The notes: generated from the sequence alone by a model not told the origin. Positions 20,309-29,472 are shown, counted from the stretch's first letter. The stretch: DNA of 64,000 nucleotides from Janthinobacterium rivuli (GCF_029690045.1 NZ_CP121464.1:3720001-3784000); one strand, 5' to 3'. Numbers and translations: made by a program.

Positions 20309-20431
20309 GTGATCATATTCCTCGTCGCAGCATGGCCCTGTTCCGTGCCGGAGCTGTGCTTGACGAGTTGATAGGCGGTTTGCCACCAAGATCGTCCCAT
20401 CGCTTGCAGCACATCGCATAAACTTCAGTCC

Positions 20432-20640
20432 ATGAGCTCACGCATTCATCCCCAAGCCCGCACCACCCCGAAGGTCCGGCAGGAAATCAAAGACTCCGGA
20501 CTGTCCGAGCGCGAAGCCGCCAAGGTCTTCAATATCACCCGTGCACGGCTGCCAAGTGGCTCAAGCGGGACGATGTACAAAACCATTCGCACCGGGCCCA
20601 TACACTGCATACCACGCTGAGCGCGGCGCAGGACATGATC
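20432..20640 (+). pseudogene. Frameshifted N-terminal remnant of an IS481-type transposase
   Basis: The frame opens with a basic HTH-type start (HPQARTTPKVRQEIKDSG, EREAAKVFNIT) and then the homology continues only after a shift of one base (TAAKWLKRDDVQ, HRAHTLHTTLSAAQD). These are the first about 65 residues of the integrase-core transposases whose N-terminus reads IHPNARTTPK. After that the sequence no longer matches; the catalytic DDE domain is absent. It is a dead fragment of a past insertion. Confidence 0.75.
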
Positions 20641-20663
20641 AAATGGGACTGGACAGTAACAGT

Positions 20664-21107
20664 CTACATGGAAAGATTGCAGCTAAATTTCTTGCCATAA
20701 ACAGGAATAACCTTGGCTGCGTTACTTTTAGGGATTTTTATTGCCTTCCCATTAAACTTCACAACGGCATTTCCTTTCCTCAGATTCTCCAGCAAGGAAA
20801 TGAAGTTATTATCACCTGCGCGGCTGTCGGCGCTGAATGGCCCATCATAAGAAACGCCATTGACGTCAACGGTAAATTTCTCAACTTCCTTATTATTATT
20901 CAATTGCGAAAGCGATACGCTCGATTGGGAATCTGCACTGCCATCTTGCGTTGGACAGCCAATATACAGCCGCATTCCATCCTGATCGATAAAGTACTCG
21001 AGATTTCCCTGCCCAAAACCTTCAGTCCACCGCCCCTGAGCCCCAAACGAGTTAACGCAAATGATGGCAACAGCGAGACCCACGGCAATTTTTCCAACCT
21101 TACTCAC
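20664..21107 (-). CDS. Secreted hypothetical protein (147 aa)
   Basis: GTG start with AGGAG six bases upstream. A signal peptide (KIAVGLAVAIICVNSFGAQ) precedes a soluble domain with two cysteines (YIGCPTQ and KKFSCNL) that could bond. The closing KIPKSNAAKVIPVYGKKF block is reminiscent of small periplasmic proteins of unknown role. GC content is clearly lower than in flanking genes, suggesting recent acquisition. It neighbours a transposase remnant. Confidence 0.6.
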   Translation of the reverse strand: MSKVGKIAVGLAVAIICVNSFGAQGRWTEGFGQGNLEYFIDQDGMRLYIGCPTQDGSADSQSSVSLSQLNNNKEVEKFTVDVNGVSYDGPFSADSRAGDNNFISLLENLRKGNAVVKFNGKAIKIPKSNAAKVIPVYGKKFSCNLSM

Positions 21108-21518
21108 TTACTGCTCCTTTTCTACAATATCATGACACATGCACAGCCGTCCCGACGACCAGTGCAGCAGCGAAAAGGGTGCTCCGAATAATGCAAATGG
21201 CGCACCACAGCTTGCGCATGAGGTGTTAGACTTTTTCAAAAAAACAATCTTGCAATATATCTTTCTCAATTGCAAGCATTGTGACAATATTAAAGGATAA
21301 ATATCGCCACGAGAGCGACTCTCGCAAGCTGTCGCCCGCCGCACGCGATTACAAGCAAAGATTAATGACTGCCTGATTGGCTCGAAATGGGGTTGATAGC
21401 AGGACTTGTAACCCGCTATCCTCGCAGATTTGGTACTTTCACACGCCACTCGCGTATGAACACATGCTGCCCAGTTTAAGTGCACTGGGTATTACCACTT
21501 ATTACACAAAATAATATT
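21108..21518. other. Low-GC gene-free stretch
   Basis: About 410 bases richer in A and T than the surroundings. Only a short hairpin CGAGAG/CTCTCG at 21310-21324 stands out. No reading frame, tRNA-like fold or transposon end was seen. It separates divergent genes and should hold their promoters. Confidence 0.4.
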
Positions 21519-22250
21519 ATGATAATAAAATCCTTGTTCAAACGCGATGCAGCAAACCCATCCATTGCGTTCCGACCTTCCGTCCAGAAAATCGCGACAA
21601 TTATCCGCTTCTTGCAAAAAACGGAGGCGTTTGGAAAGAATTGGTTTCTGTCGCAGGAGACAGAAGCAGAGTCGTTTCTGTATCCGGTTTTCGATGCTTC
21701 GGGCGAACTCACCACTGCGGCCGAAGCCGTACTCGAGGCCGAGTTCAAGGATGAGAAATTTCGATATCTCAGTGCCTGGAATGGCGAGCTCGCAGACGGT
21801 GAGGGAGCAAGTATGGCGCTTGGGTTCAGCGACAGTGACTGGCCCTCCCGGACTTTCAAGATCAGCGATTACGGTCAAGCCGCCAGACGGCTCGGCATTG
21901 ATGGTGTGAAAGAACTGCTGTCCATTATCGGTGGCTCCCTAAGGCCGGTCTTGATCACGGTTGCACGTAATCAGTATTTTAAAAAACAAGTCTTCAAGGA
22001 TCGTCCGGGTGCGGGCTGGATGTTGTACTTGCCGCGTGTACTGACGGTCCGGCAAGTACCAGAAGCCCGCGCCTTGATCCCCGTGATGGCGATGGACGAG
22101 CAAGGTGAAGACCAGCAGATCGGCACCATCATCGTCAGTGTCACCGACGAGCCTTTTTCTGATGAGAACCCCGAGCACGTCAGGATCGCCAACGCCATTG
22201 AGATTGGCTTGGTCGAGCAGGACTTGCTGCCTCGCTATGTCGATATTTAA
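21519..22250 (+). CDS. Imm52-like immunity protein
   Basis: A 243-residue cytoplasmic protein. The ATG at 21519 is the likely start; an upstream frame extension lacks protein-like content. The pattern of WNGELADGEGASMALGFSD in the first half, followed by WPSRTFKISDYG and a C-terminal ISVTDEPFSDENPEHV, resembles the Imm52 immunity family of polymorphic toxin systems. Known members protect against nuclease toxins delivered by type VI or contact-dependent systems. No toxin gene is in the window, so this is an orphan or remnant immunity gene lying against an IS1595 copy. Family call is from memory of the pattern. Confidence 0.62.
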   Translation: MIIKSLFKRDAANPSIAFRPSVQKIATIIRFLQKTEAFGKNWFLSQETEAESFLYPVFDASGELTTAAEAVLEAEFKDEKFRYLSAWNGELADGEGASMALGFSDSDWPSRTFKISDYGQAARRLGIDGVKELLSIIGGSLRPVLITVARNQYFKKQVFKDRPGAGWMLYLPRVLTVRQVPEARALIPVMAMDEQGEDQQIGTIIVSVTDEPFSDENPEHVRIANAIEIGLVEQDLLPRYVDI

Positions 22251-22360
22251 TGAAGGATAACGCGTTTCGCCCGCATGGAAATACCCTGCCATGCCGGCAG
22301 TGAACGCCAAAACGACTGGCATCGCCATCCATCTGCAATATCGGCTGCCAGTACAGGCCA

Positions 22361-23436
22361 ATAAATTAGGCTATGTCACCGTCAAGTGTGGGAATGCGCC
22401 CAACGTTGCTTTCAATAACGTTTCCGATGAACGGATGCGCCTGGCGTCGAGTATCCAGCGCCAGCCCAGGTAGTTCGGCAGGTAGCGCGTCGCCACGCCG
22501 TGAAAGGGCCGTAGCCATGCGCGCAAGCGGCTGTGATAGGCATTGACGTTCTGCACGTGGGCGGCCCCTCGCACACGGATGCCAGCGCGCAAGTTGACTG
22601 CTTGGTGGCTGATGCCCGCTTCCCTCGCAAAAGCCAGATAGGCGGCATGACCGTCGGTCACCAGCAGCACGTCCTTGTCGATAACGGGTAACAGGGAATG
22701 ATGCAGCTGTGCCTTCGTCAACGCCCCTTTGCCCGTGACGAAATCGAGGGTCTGGCCCGTACGGTCGCGCGCCACCAGGATGCAAACCTGTTCATTGGAA
22801 ATGCCGCGCTGATGGGCATGGCCGCCACGGCGGCGCGCCGGACGCGTCATCTGCCTGGATCCCTTTTCTGATTCCAGCACGTAGAGTTCATCGGCCTCGG
22901 CAATGCCATGCAGACAATGCGGCCGGTCCGTCTTTGCTACGCTGAGAAAACGGTGCCGCCAGCGAAACGTGGTGTTGCGGTGCAGTCCCAACTGCTGAGC
23001 GGCCTGGCGTACCGACCTGGAATCAAGCAGGCAATCCGCATAGTCGAGCCACAGCGATTTATGGCGCAAGTGCGCCAGCGGCGTGCCCGTCAAGGCATTG
23101 AATGTGCGCCCACAGGATACACAGCGGTAGCGCTGCAGGCCGTGCGCATGGCCATGCCGGTGCAGGTGACACGATTGGCAGGCGGGACAGCCCAGGCGTG
23201 CTTGCGTAGCGTTTTCAAGCAGCGTGACGGTCACATCGTGTGGCCCATTGCCACACAGCAAGGCTATTCCTGCCTGCCGCTGGCGTCGGTTCAACTGCGC
23301 AAACTGCGCGATAAAGCGTATCCATTCGGCTGGCTGCATGATCGGCTCCTGCATGGTGGGTATGCAGAGTCAGACAGCACAGCCAAGGAAAGATTCAGGC
23401 AGATCCCCTATTTATCGATGACAGAGCCATAAATTA
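22361..23436. mobile_element. Intact IS1595-family insertion sequence with 8-bp target duplication
   Basis: The element spans 22369-23428 (1060 bp). The left end GGCTATGTCACCGTCAA and the inverted right end GGCTCTGTCATCGATAA match at 13 of 17 positions. The octamer ATAAATTA occurs directly outside both ends (22361-22368 and 23429-23436), the target duplication length expected of IS1595. The perfect duplication shows the copy moved here recently enough that neither flank has changed. Confidence 0.93.
22371..23339 (-). CDS. IS1595-family transposase
   Basis: A 322-residue transposase starting at the ATG with AGGAG six bases upstream (23339); another ATG 15 bases earlier lacks a site. The N-terminal zinc ribbon has CPAC and CVSC pairs, followed by an HTH (VRQAAQQLGLHRNTTFRW) and the ISXO2-like DDE domain with ADELYVLE, LLVTDGHAAY and HSRLRAWLRPFHG. 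The stop codon overlaps the left terminal repeat. All expected parts are present, so it is probably active. Confidence 0.92.
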   Translation of the reverse strand: MQPAEWIRFIAQFAQLNRRQRQAGIALLCGNGPHDVTVTLLENATQARLGCPACQSCHLHRHGHAHGLQRYRCVSCGRTFNALTGTPLAHLRHKSLWLDYADCLLDSRSVRQAAQQLGLHRNTTFRWRHRFLSVAKTDRPHCLHGIAEADELYVLESEKGSRQMTRPARRRGGHAHQRGISNEQVCILVARDRTGQTLDFVTGKGALTKAQLHHSLLPVIDKDVLLVTDGHAAYLAFAREAGISHQAVNLRAGIRVRGAAHVQNVNAYHSRLRAWLRPFHGVATRYLPNYLGWRWILDARRIRSSETLLKATLGAFPHLTVT

Positions 23437-23494
23437 CGGTCGCTTGCATGTCTGCCAGCGACTGGCGGCCTGTTGCGTATTAAAATGGCGTCCC

Positions 23495-24373
23495 ATGACC
23501 TCCCCCGCCTCGACCTCTTCCCTCCCCGACAGCATTTTGCTCCCTTCCCTGGCCGTATTGGGAGGCCAGATTTCCGTCAATCTAGGGGCGGCGATTGCGA
23601 AGAATCTGTTTCCGGTCATTGGCGTGGAAGGGATTACGGCGTATCGGGTGGGGTTTTCGGCGCTGATCCTGCTGGCGATCTTCCGCCCGTGGCGCTATCG
23701 CCTGACGCGCAAGGATGTGCTGAATTTGCTGGTCTACGGTTCCGTGCTGGGCTTGATGAACTTGCTGATTTACCGGGCGTTTGCGCTGATACCGATTGGC
23801 ATCGCGGTCGCCATCGAGGTGACGGGGCCGCTGGCTGTGGCCATGCTGTCGTCGCGCCGGCCCCGCGATTTGCTGGCCGTGGCCTGCGCCGTGTTCGGCT
23901 TGTATTTGCTGTTGCCCCTGCAAGGCAGCCCAGGCAGCCTGGATCCCGTCGGCGTGGCCTACGCGCTGGGGGCAGCGCTGTGCTGGGCGCTGTACATCAT
24001 CTTTGGCAAGCGCGCCTCGACCTTGCAAGGTGGGCAAGCCGTGGCCTGGGGCATGACGGTGGCGGCCATGGTGACGGTGCCCATCGGTGTCGCGTATTCG
24101 GGCACGGCCTTGCTGGCACCATCGATTGCCTTGATGGGCCTGGCCATTGCCATGCTGTCCAGCGCCCTGCCGTATTCGCTGGAAATCTTTGCCCTGCGCC
24201 GCTTGCCGCAAGGCGTATTCGGCATGTTCAGCAGCGCGGCGCCGGCCGTCAGCGCGCTGGCTGCCATGGCGGTGCTGGGAGAATTGCTGAGCCTGACCCA
24301 GTGGCTGGCCATTGCCTGCATCGTGTTTGCGTCGGCCATGGCGGCACTGGGTGCCCAAGGTGGCAAGCGCTAG
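23495..24373 (+). CDS. EamA/RhtA-like amino acid exporter
   Basis: A 292-residue integral membrane protein with ten predicted helices in two EamA repeats. The pattern GAAIAKNLFPVIGVEGITAY, VAIEVTGPLAVAML and ALPYSLEIFALRRLP resembles RhtA, the threonine and homoserine exporter of E. coli. The ATG at 23495 is chosen because membrane helix 1 follows closely. Substrate is inferred from the family. Not in an obvious operon. Confidence 0.82.
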   Translation: MTSPASTSSLPDSILLPSLAVLGGQISVNLGAAIAKNLFPVIGVEGITAYRVGFSALILLAIFRPWRYRLTRKDVLNLLVYGSVLGLMNLLIYRAFALIPIGIAVAIEVTGPLAVAMLSSRRPRDLLAVACAVFGLYLLLPLQGSPGSLDPVGVAYALGAALCWALYIIFGKRASTLQGGQAVAWGMTVAAMVTVPIGVAYSGTALLAPSIALMGLAIAMLSSALPYSLEIFALRRLPQGVFGMFSSAAPAVSALAAMAVLGELLSLTQWLAIACIVFASAMAALGAQGGKR

Positions 24374-24489
24374 CGGTGTCAGTCATCCTGCACGGCTTCC
24401 TGGCATGGCTACCCAGCTGACAGGCAGGTTTTGATTCCCGCCTGTAAAATGCGTTATTGCTTGCCATATCGTGCACTTCCGCCTCACCG

Positions 24490-24906
24490 ATGACATCCAC
24501 CTTTCTTTTTCGCTGGTTCTCTCCTCTCGCCGCCGCAGCCCTGCTGCTGGCGCCAGTCACCGTTGCGCAGGCTGCAGCTCCGGCCGCTGCGGCCGCCCTC
24601 ACTGGCAATGCCGAAGCGGGCAAGGCAGCGTTTCGCAAGTGCGCGTCTTGCCATCAGGTGGGGCCATCGGCGCGCGGCGGCTTCGGTCCCAAGCTGACAG
24701 GCGTGATCGGCCGCAAAGCGGGAGCCACCACCGACTATAAATACTCGGCGGCCATGAAAAACGCGAATATCGTCTGGACCGAGCAAAACCTGGCCGGCTT
24801 CCTGAAAGCCCCCAGCTATTTCATTCCTGGCAATAACATGCGTTTCTGGGGCATCGGCAACGCCCAGCAAGTGGCCGACCTGCTGGCCTATCTGCGCACG
24901 CAGTAA
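24490..24906 (+). CDS. Periplasmic class I cytochrome c
   Basis: A 138-residue protein with a signal peptide ending near TVAQA. The haem site is CASCH, preceded by GKAAFRK, and the distal Met ligand lies in PGNNMRFWG, with GPKLTGVIGRKAG between, as in cytochrome c2/c550-type electron carriers. It would shuttle electrons in the periplasm. No oxidase or dehydrogenase gene is adjacent to name a partner. Confidence 0.9.
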   Translation: MTSTFLFRWFSPLAAAALLLAPVTVAQAAAPAAAAALTGNAEAGKAAFRKCASCHQVGPSARGGFGPKLTGVIGRKAGATTDYKYSAAMKNANIVWTEQNLAGFLKAPSYFIPGNNMRFWGIGNAQQVADLLAYLRTQ

Positions 24907-24953
24907 GCACACAGGCATACCGCCTCAAGCCCCCTCAAGCCCATTACGCCAGA

Positions 24954-25316
24954 TCAAGCTCCCAGCGCTTGCAGCACACCCTTGCGCTTCTTGTGCGCCG
25001 CCTCATAGTCGCGCAGGCGTCGCAACTGGGCGGCGGATAGGCCACCCAGCTTGTCGCGTATCTGCGCCACCGTCAGGTGCTGGTATCCTGCAATCGGCAA
25101 GTCGCGCGCCGCCGTTTCGCTGGCAACCCTGGCCGCAGGCTTTTCATCACGCTGGCGGCCTTGCGCCTTCTGCGTTTCACCCGCCTGCGCCCTCTGCTTG
25201 TTCACGATACGGGCGGCGACTTCTTCCTCTCGGCCCGGATAGCGCCCCTCCTGCTTGAACTCTTTTTCAAGCTGCTTGAATTCGCGTTCGCGCTTGGGGC
25301 TGGCACCAACAGGCAT
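24954..25316 (-). CDS. Basic hypothetical protein (120 aa)
   Basis: The ATG is preceded by GGGAGG. The protein is highly charged (KREREFKQLEKEFKQEGRY, EEVAARIVNKQRA) with a C-terminal module LTVAQIRDKLGGLSAAQLRRL ending near RKGVL. Similar proteins are common in Oxalobacteraceae and are sometimes labelled plasmid stabilisation proteins without experimental support. The C-terminal helices resemble a small protein-binding fold. It sits 12 bases after the DUF378 gene and may be cotranscribed with it. Confidence 0.6.
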   Translation of the reverse strand: MPVGASPKREREFKQLEKEFKQEGRYPGREEEVAARIVNKQRAQAGETQKAQGRQRDEKPAARVASETAARDLPIAGYQHLTVAQIRDKLGGLSAAQLRRLRDYEAAHKKRKGVLQALGA

Positions 25317-25328
25317 GCGTCCTCCCGT

Positions 25329-25592
25329 CTAGGGCTTGGCTGGCAGCTTGCGCACGCACAGATAGATGGAATACAGCGCAGCCAGCCCCACCAGCACGTA
25401 CACGCCGCGCGATGCCGTCGACATGGCGCCCAGGATGCGGGCCACGATGTCGATATCAAACAAGCCCACCAGCGCCCAGTTCAAGCCGCCCACGATCAAC
25501 AGGATCATCGAGATCCAGTCGACCACATTCAGGCGCTTGGCCGTCATTTCCTGTTTTGCCGCTCCGTCCGATCCTGCCTGGATATTCGCCAT
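25329..25592 (-). CDS. DUF378 membrane protein
   Basis: An 87-residue protein starting at the ATG with AGGAGG five bases upstream. Two membrane helices carry the DUF378 signature VDWISMILLIVGGLNWALVG and a second helix near VYVLVGLAALYSIY. Function of the family is unknown. It reads away from the chemoreceptor gene across a 317-base gap. Confidence 0.85.
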   Translation of the reverse strand: MANIQAGSDGAAKQEMTAKRLNVVDWISMILLIVGGLNWALVGLFDIDIVARILGAMSTASRGVYVLVGLAALYSIYLCVRKLPAKP

Positions 25593-25909
25593 ATCAGCCT
25601 CCTGTGAGAAGAAATGCCCCGTCAAGGGTCTGTACAAGTAACAGTGTAGGCGCGGCGCCGGCATACGCCAGTCGGACGATGCCGGCTATTGAGGTAGGAA
25701 GCGTCTGTAATCAGACGGGTGATTTTATCTGGCAACAGGCCGTGCCGCTGTTGCTAAACAGGCAGTGACTAATTCCAATATGGAAATATTTATAGATTAC
25801 TTAGTACCGCGCTGCTACACTCATTTCACCCCAGCAACTTCAGGGGACAAGCGCCGCGTCATGCCGCAGGCATGGAAGGTGGCCACCATGGGACAACAGC
25901 TGAGGGGAC
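25593..25909. other. Divergent promoter region, DUF378 / chemoreceptor
   Basis: A 317-base gap between divergent genes. The right half turns A/T-rich and holds a short dyad TTCCA-ATA-TGGAA at 25773-25785, a possible operator or promoter component. No other element is recognised. Confidence 0.35.
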
Positions 25910-27298
25910 ATGAATATTTCAAACATACGTATCGGTGTGCGCCTGACCACAGGCTTTTTGCTCGCATCGCTTTTACTGGCCGTGGTGGTGATCATCAGCA
26001 CTTGGCAGCTGTCGGCCGTGAGCGGGGAAATCGACAGCAGCGTGAACCAGCGCTATGCGCGCATCGCGCAATTGCAGGCCACGCGCAACAGCACGCAGGA
26101 ACAGCCTGGCCTGCGCGAACTCGACCAGCAGATCGCCACGCAATCGGCGCAGATGCGCTCAGCGGCCGAGGCGGCCATGGCCCGCGCGCACGATACCAGC
26201 GTGCTGATCATTGTGCTGGGCCTGGTCGGCGGCGTGCTGAGCCTGGCGACGGCCTGGTTCATCAGCAGCGGCATCGTGCGGCCCTTGCGGCATGCCGTCA
26301 AAGTGGCGCGCAAGGTGGCTGGCGGCGACTTGAGCGAACATATCCGCGTCGATTCCAGCGATGAAGTAGGACAACTGCTGCAAGCGCTGAAAGACATGAA
26401 TGCCAGCTTGATCACCATCGTGGGCGAGGTGCGCGGCGGCACGCACGACATCGCGGGCGCTTCGGGCGAAATCGCCGCCGGCAACCTGGACTTGTCGCAG
26501 CGCACGCAGGCACAAGCTAGTTCGCTGGAGCGCACGGCCGCCTCGATGGACGAGCTGACGGGCACCGTCAAGCAAAATGCCGATAACGCACGGCAAGCCA
26601 ATCAGCTGGCGCAATCGGCCGCGGCCGTGGCCGGCAAAGGGGGCACGGTGGTGGCGCAAGTGGTCGATACCATGAGCTCGATCAACGCTTCGTCGAAAAA
26701 GATCGTTGACATCATCGGTGTCATCGACGCGATCGCCTTCCAGACGAATATCCTCGCCTTGAACGCGGCCGTGGAAGCCGCGCGTGCCGGAGAACAGGGG
26801 CGCGGCTTTGCCGTCGTGGCCGCTGAGGTCCGTACCCTGGCGCAACGCTCGGCCAATGCGGCCAAGGAAATCAAGCAGCTGATCGGCGACTCCGTCGAGC
26901 GGGTCGACGCGGGCGCGCGCCTGGTCGATACGGCTGGCGCCACCATGCGCGAGATCGTGGCCAGCGTGCACCGCGTCACGGACATCATGGGCGAAATCAG
27001 CATGGCCAGCGGCGAACAATTGTCTGGCATCGAACAAGTCAATGCCGCCATCGTGCAGATGGAACAGGTAACGCAACAAAACGCGGCACTGGTGGAGCAG
27101 GCGTCAACGGCGGCGGCCAGCATGCAACAGCGCGCCACCTTGTTGTCGGGCACGGTGGACATCTTCAAGCTGAGTCGTGACCAGGCACCCGCCCAAGCCG
27201 CGAACGGCATCAGCCTGGTGGCCGCACAGACCACTCACGCTGTCACAGCGCCGGCAAGCCGGCCTGCCGTAGGTGTTAGAGCGCGGCTGAAAGCCTGA
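25910..27298 (+). CDS. Methyl-accepting chemotaxis protein with shortened sensor domain
   Basis: A 462-residue receptor. TM1 spans about residues 12-32, TM2 about 97-118, then HAMP and a long signalling helix pair with the tip motif [20 protein letters not shown]. The tail lacks a CheR-binding pentapeptide. The region between the membrane segments is only about 64 residues, whereas the four-helix-bundle sensor of the family usually takes about 150; it retains [15 protein letters not shown] and little else. The sensor has probably lost two helices, so ligand binding may be lost or may depend on a partner receptor. Single gene. Confidence 0.88.
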   Translation: MNISNIRIGVRLTTGFLLASLLLAVVVIISTWQLSAVSGEIDSSVNQRYARIAQLQATRNSTQEQPGLRELDQQIATQSAQMRSAAEAAMARAHDTSVLIIVLGLVGGVLSLATAWFISSGIVRPLRHAVKVARKVAGGDLSEHIRVDSSDEVGQLLQALKDMNASLITIVGEVRGGTHDIAGASGEIAAGNLDLSQRTQAQASSLERTAASMDELTGTVKQNADNARQANQLAQSAAAVAGKGGTVVAQVVDTMSSINASSKKIVDIIGVIDAIAFQTNILALNAAVEAARAGEQGRGFAVVAAEVRTLAQRSANAAKEIKQLIGDSVERVDAGARLVDTAGATMREIVASVHRVTDIMGEISMASGEQLSGIEQVNAAIVQMEQVTQQNAALVEQASTAAASMQQRATLLSGTVDIFKLSRDQAPAQAANGISLVAAQTTHAVTAPASRPAVGVRARLKA

Positions 27299-27328
27299 GT
27301 TCCCCACCTATCGCTGCGCCGCTCTCAT

Positions 27329-27853
27329 TTATAGCTGCTTGTACATGATGGTGGTGGCGTCCAGCCGGTCGCCGGCCGGCGCCAGCGCATAGCCGGGGAT
27401 GCTGCCGGCCACCACATAGCCGAGCGACAAGTACAGCGGTTCCGCATGGTCGCTGCTGCGCGTGTCCAGGGTCAGCAGGCTGCGCGGCAAGAGGCGCGCC
27501 TGTGCTTCCAGCGCCTGCATCAGCTGGCGCGCAAGGCCGCGCCGACGGAAAGCGGGCGCGACCAGCAATTTGCGTACTTCGGCCCGGTGCGCCTGGTTGG
27601 GATTGGTATCCCAGTCCAGCTGCACTGCGCCCGCCAACCTCCCTTCCACCTCGGCCACCAGCAGCAGGCGCACGCCGCGCGTGACGGCCGGCAACACGTT
27701 ATCCGTCCAGAATGCCTGGCTGGACGCCGTATCGAAGGGCAAGATAAAACCGATGCTGGCGCCGTCGTGCACGCAGTCTCGCAGCAAGGCGCCTAACTCC
27801 GGCAAGCGTTCACGAATATCGGCGGGCGAAAAGTGGCGTAGCGATACGCGCAT
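27329..27853 (-). CDS. GNAT-family N-acetyltransferase
   Basis: A 174-residue protein. The ATG at 27853 has GAGG five bases upstream; a TTG 15 bases earlier is less likely. The acetyl-CoA site is VRKLLVAPAFRRRGLARQLM, a classic GNAT motif A, with LTLDTRSSDHAEPLYLSLGY as motif B. The target amine is unknown. It starts eight bases after the XRE-cupin regulator stop and is likely transcribed with it. Confidence 0.88.
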   Translation of the reverse strand: MRVSLRHFSPADIRERLPELGALLRDCVHDGASIGFILPFDTASSQAFWTDNVLPAVTRGVRLLLVAEVEGRLAGAVQLDWDTNPNQAHRAEVRKLLVAPAFRRRGLARQLMQALEAQARLLPRSLLTLDTRSSDHAEPLYLSLGYVVAGSIPGYALAPAGDRLDATTIMYKQL

Positions 27854-27860
27854 GATGACC

Positions 27861-28433
27861 TCAGACAAGAAAAAGAAAATAGCGGGCGCCGCTGTCTGGC
27901 GGCGTCATGAATGCGCTGGGACCATGCAACTGGTAGCGCAGGCAGTCGCCGGCCAGTAACTCGTGCGAGCGGCCGTCGACGGTCACGCTCAGCTTGCCTT
28001 CCTGCAGCAACAGATGGTGTTCCATGCCGGGCCGGGGCGAGGCGGCATAACTGATCGTCACGCCAGCGCCCAGCTCGCATTCGAGCGCTTCGCCCGCCAG
28101 CGCGCGCGACGGCGGCGAGACGGAACGGCGGATAAAGCCGGTGTCAGGGTCCGTCCACACGCTTTGCTCGGCGCGCCGCAGCACGGGTGGAAAATCGTCT
28201 TCCACCATGCGCAACAGGCGCGACATGGCCAAGCCATACGCAGCGCACAACTTGCCCAGCACGACCGTGGTCGGGCTGACCTCGCCATTTTCCAGGCGTG
28301 ACAGGGTGGCGCGGCTGACTTGGCTGGCGGTGGCCAGCTGGTCCAGCGACCAGCCCCGCTCCACGCGCAACTGTTTCAGGCGCGCCGCCAGACGCTGTTC
28401 CGTATCGTTATCTGCGCTCACCAAATTTTCCAT
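27861..28433 (-). CDS. XRE-family regulator with C-terminal cupin
   Basis: A 190-residue protein starting at ATG 28433. The N-terminal HTH (LDQLATASQVSRATLSRLENGE) is followed by a cupin barrel at about residues 110-190 (GMEHHLLLQEGKLSVTVDG). This layout is shared by small-molecule-responsive repressors such as PuuR. Two copies of TTCCATATA lie at and before its start codon, suggesting autoregulation. It leads the GNAT gene and probably controls it. Confidence 0.87.
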   Translation of the reverse strand: MENLVSADNDTEQRLAARLKQLRVERGWSLDQLATASQVSRATLSRLENGEVSPTTVVLGKLCAAYGLAMSRLLRMVEDDFPPVLRRAEQSVWTDPDTGFIRRSVSPPSRALAGEALECELGAGVTISYAASPRPGMEHHLLLQEGKLSVTVDGRSHELLAGDCLRYQLHGPSAFMTPPDSGARYFLFLV

Positions 28434-28460
28434 ATACGGGAACTTATTCCATATATGAAA
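28428..28460 (-). promoter_or_regulatory. Repeated operator-like sites upstream of the XRE-cupin gene
   Basis: TTCCATATA occurs at 28428-28436 and again at 28447-28455, start to start 19 bases. The first lies in a TTCC-N7-GGAA dyad that covers the start codon; the second contains the palindrome CATATATG. Two turns of helix between copies fits binding by two repressor dimers on one face. Confidence 0.5.
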
Positions 28461-28465
28461 AACAG

Positions 28466-29365
28466 TCAAGCCATACGCGACGCGTGGCGGCACAGTTCCA
28501 GAAAACCGGCCAGGCGCGGCGAGAGTATCTTCTTGGACTGGCGGATCAGATAAAAGTTGCGCTCCAATGGCGGCAGCATGGTCTCCAGTTCCACCAGTTG
28601 GCCACTGGCCAGCAGATCGGCCACGACGACGCGCGACAGGCAGGCGATGCCCAGCCCCGCCGCGGCGCCATATTTGATGGCTTCTGAGTTGCTGAATTCG
28701 CCTGCGGCGCGCAGATAGTGCAGATATGGCACCAAGGCTTGCTCCACGGCTTCGCGTGTGCCCGAGCCCGCTTCGCGCAGCAGCCAGCCCGCCTGGTTCA
28801 GTTCCGTAAAGCTGAGCAGATGGCGCAGCTGCGCCAGCGGATGCGTGGGTGCGGCCACGATCAGCATCTGATCCGTCAGCCACGGCTCTACCAGCAGGCC
28901 CGCTTCGTGGCATGGCCCTTCGATCAGGCCGATATCGACACGGAACTCGGCCACGGCGGCCGCGATGTCGGCTGTATTGGCAATCGTCACTTGCGGGATG
29001 CTGCGCCCGTATTGCTGCGCCGCCTGCGCCAGAATCTGCGGCAACAGATAGATGCCTATCGTTGTGCTGGCGCCGATTTGCAGGCTGACGGGCACGGACG
29101 GGTCGGCGCCCGCGAACTGGCGCTCGATGCTGGCGGCCCCGTCGCGCATCTGCCGCGCCTGGGGCAACAGCAAACGGCCATTGTCATTGAGCAGCAATCG
29201 CTTGCCCACCCGGTCAAACAGTTGCGCACCCAGCAAGGTTTCCAGTTCATTCAGGGCCGCGCTGGTAGCCGATTGCGATAGCGCAATCTGCTCGCCGGCC
29301 GCACTGGTACTGCCCGTGTCCGCCACGGCGAGGAAAATCTGCAGTTGCCGCAAGGTCAACGCCAT
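28466..29365 (-). CDS. LysR-family regulator, YeiE-like
   Basis: A 299-residue LysR protein: winged HTH at residues 1-60 (LRQLQIFLAVADTGSTSAA, QSATSAALNELETLLG) and a substrate-binding domain behind it. It is divergent from a YeiH-family transporter gene, the same pairing as yeiE-yeiH in enteric bacteria, where YeiE responds to sulfite. Regulation of the transporter is inferred from this arrangement. Confidence 0.85.
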   Translation of the reverse strand: MALTLRQLQIFLAVADTGSTSAAGEQIALSQSATSAALNELETLLGAQLFDRVGKRLLLNDNGRLLLPQARQMRDGAASIERQFAGADPSVPVSLQIGASTTIGIYLLPQILAQAAQQYGRSIPQVTIANTADIAAAVAEFRVDIGLIEGPCHEAGLLVEPWLTDQMLIVAAPTHPLAQLRHLLSFTELNQAGWLLREAGSGTREAVEQALVPYLHYLRAAGEFSNSEAIKYGAAAGLGIACLSRVVVADLLASGQLVELETMLPPLERNFYLIRQSKKILSPRLAGFLELCRHASRMA

Positions 29366-29472
29366 CTCACATACTCACTTAATAGGTTAAACATACAAAA
29401 ACAATCCGTTTTACCATTTAATCGGCGAACTGTACAGTCATGCCATACGAACCAGGAACCATGGAGTACGGC

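Noticed and set aside
20165..20419. 84-codon version of the small frame starting at 20419
   Set aside because: The upstream part has no protein-like pattern and no start signal; only the short form is listed.
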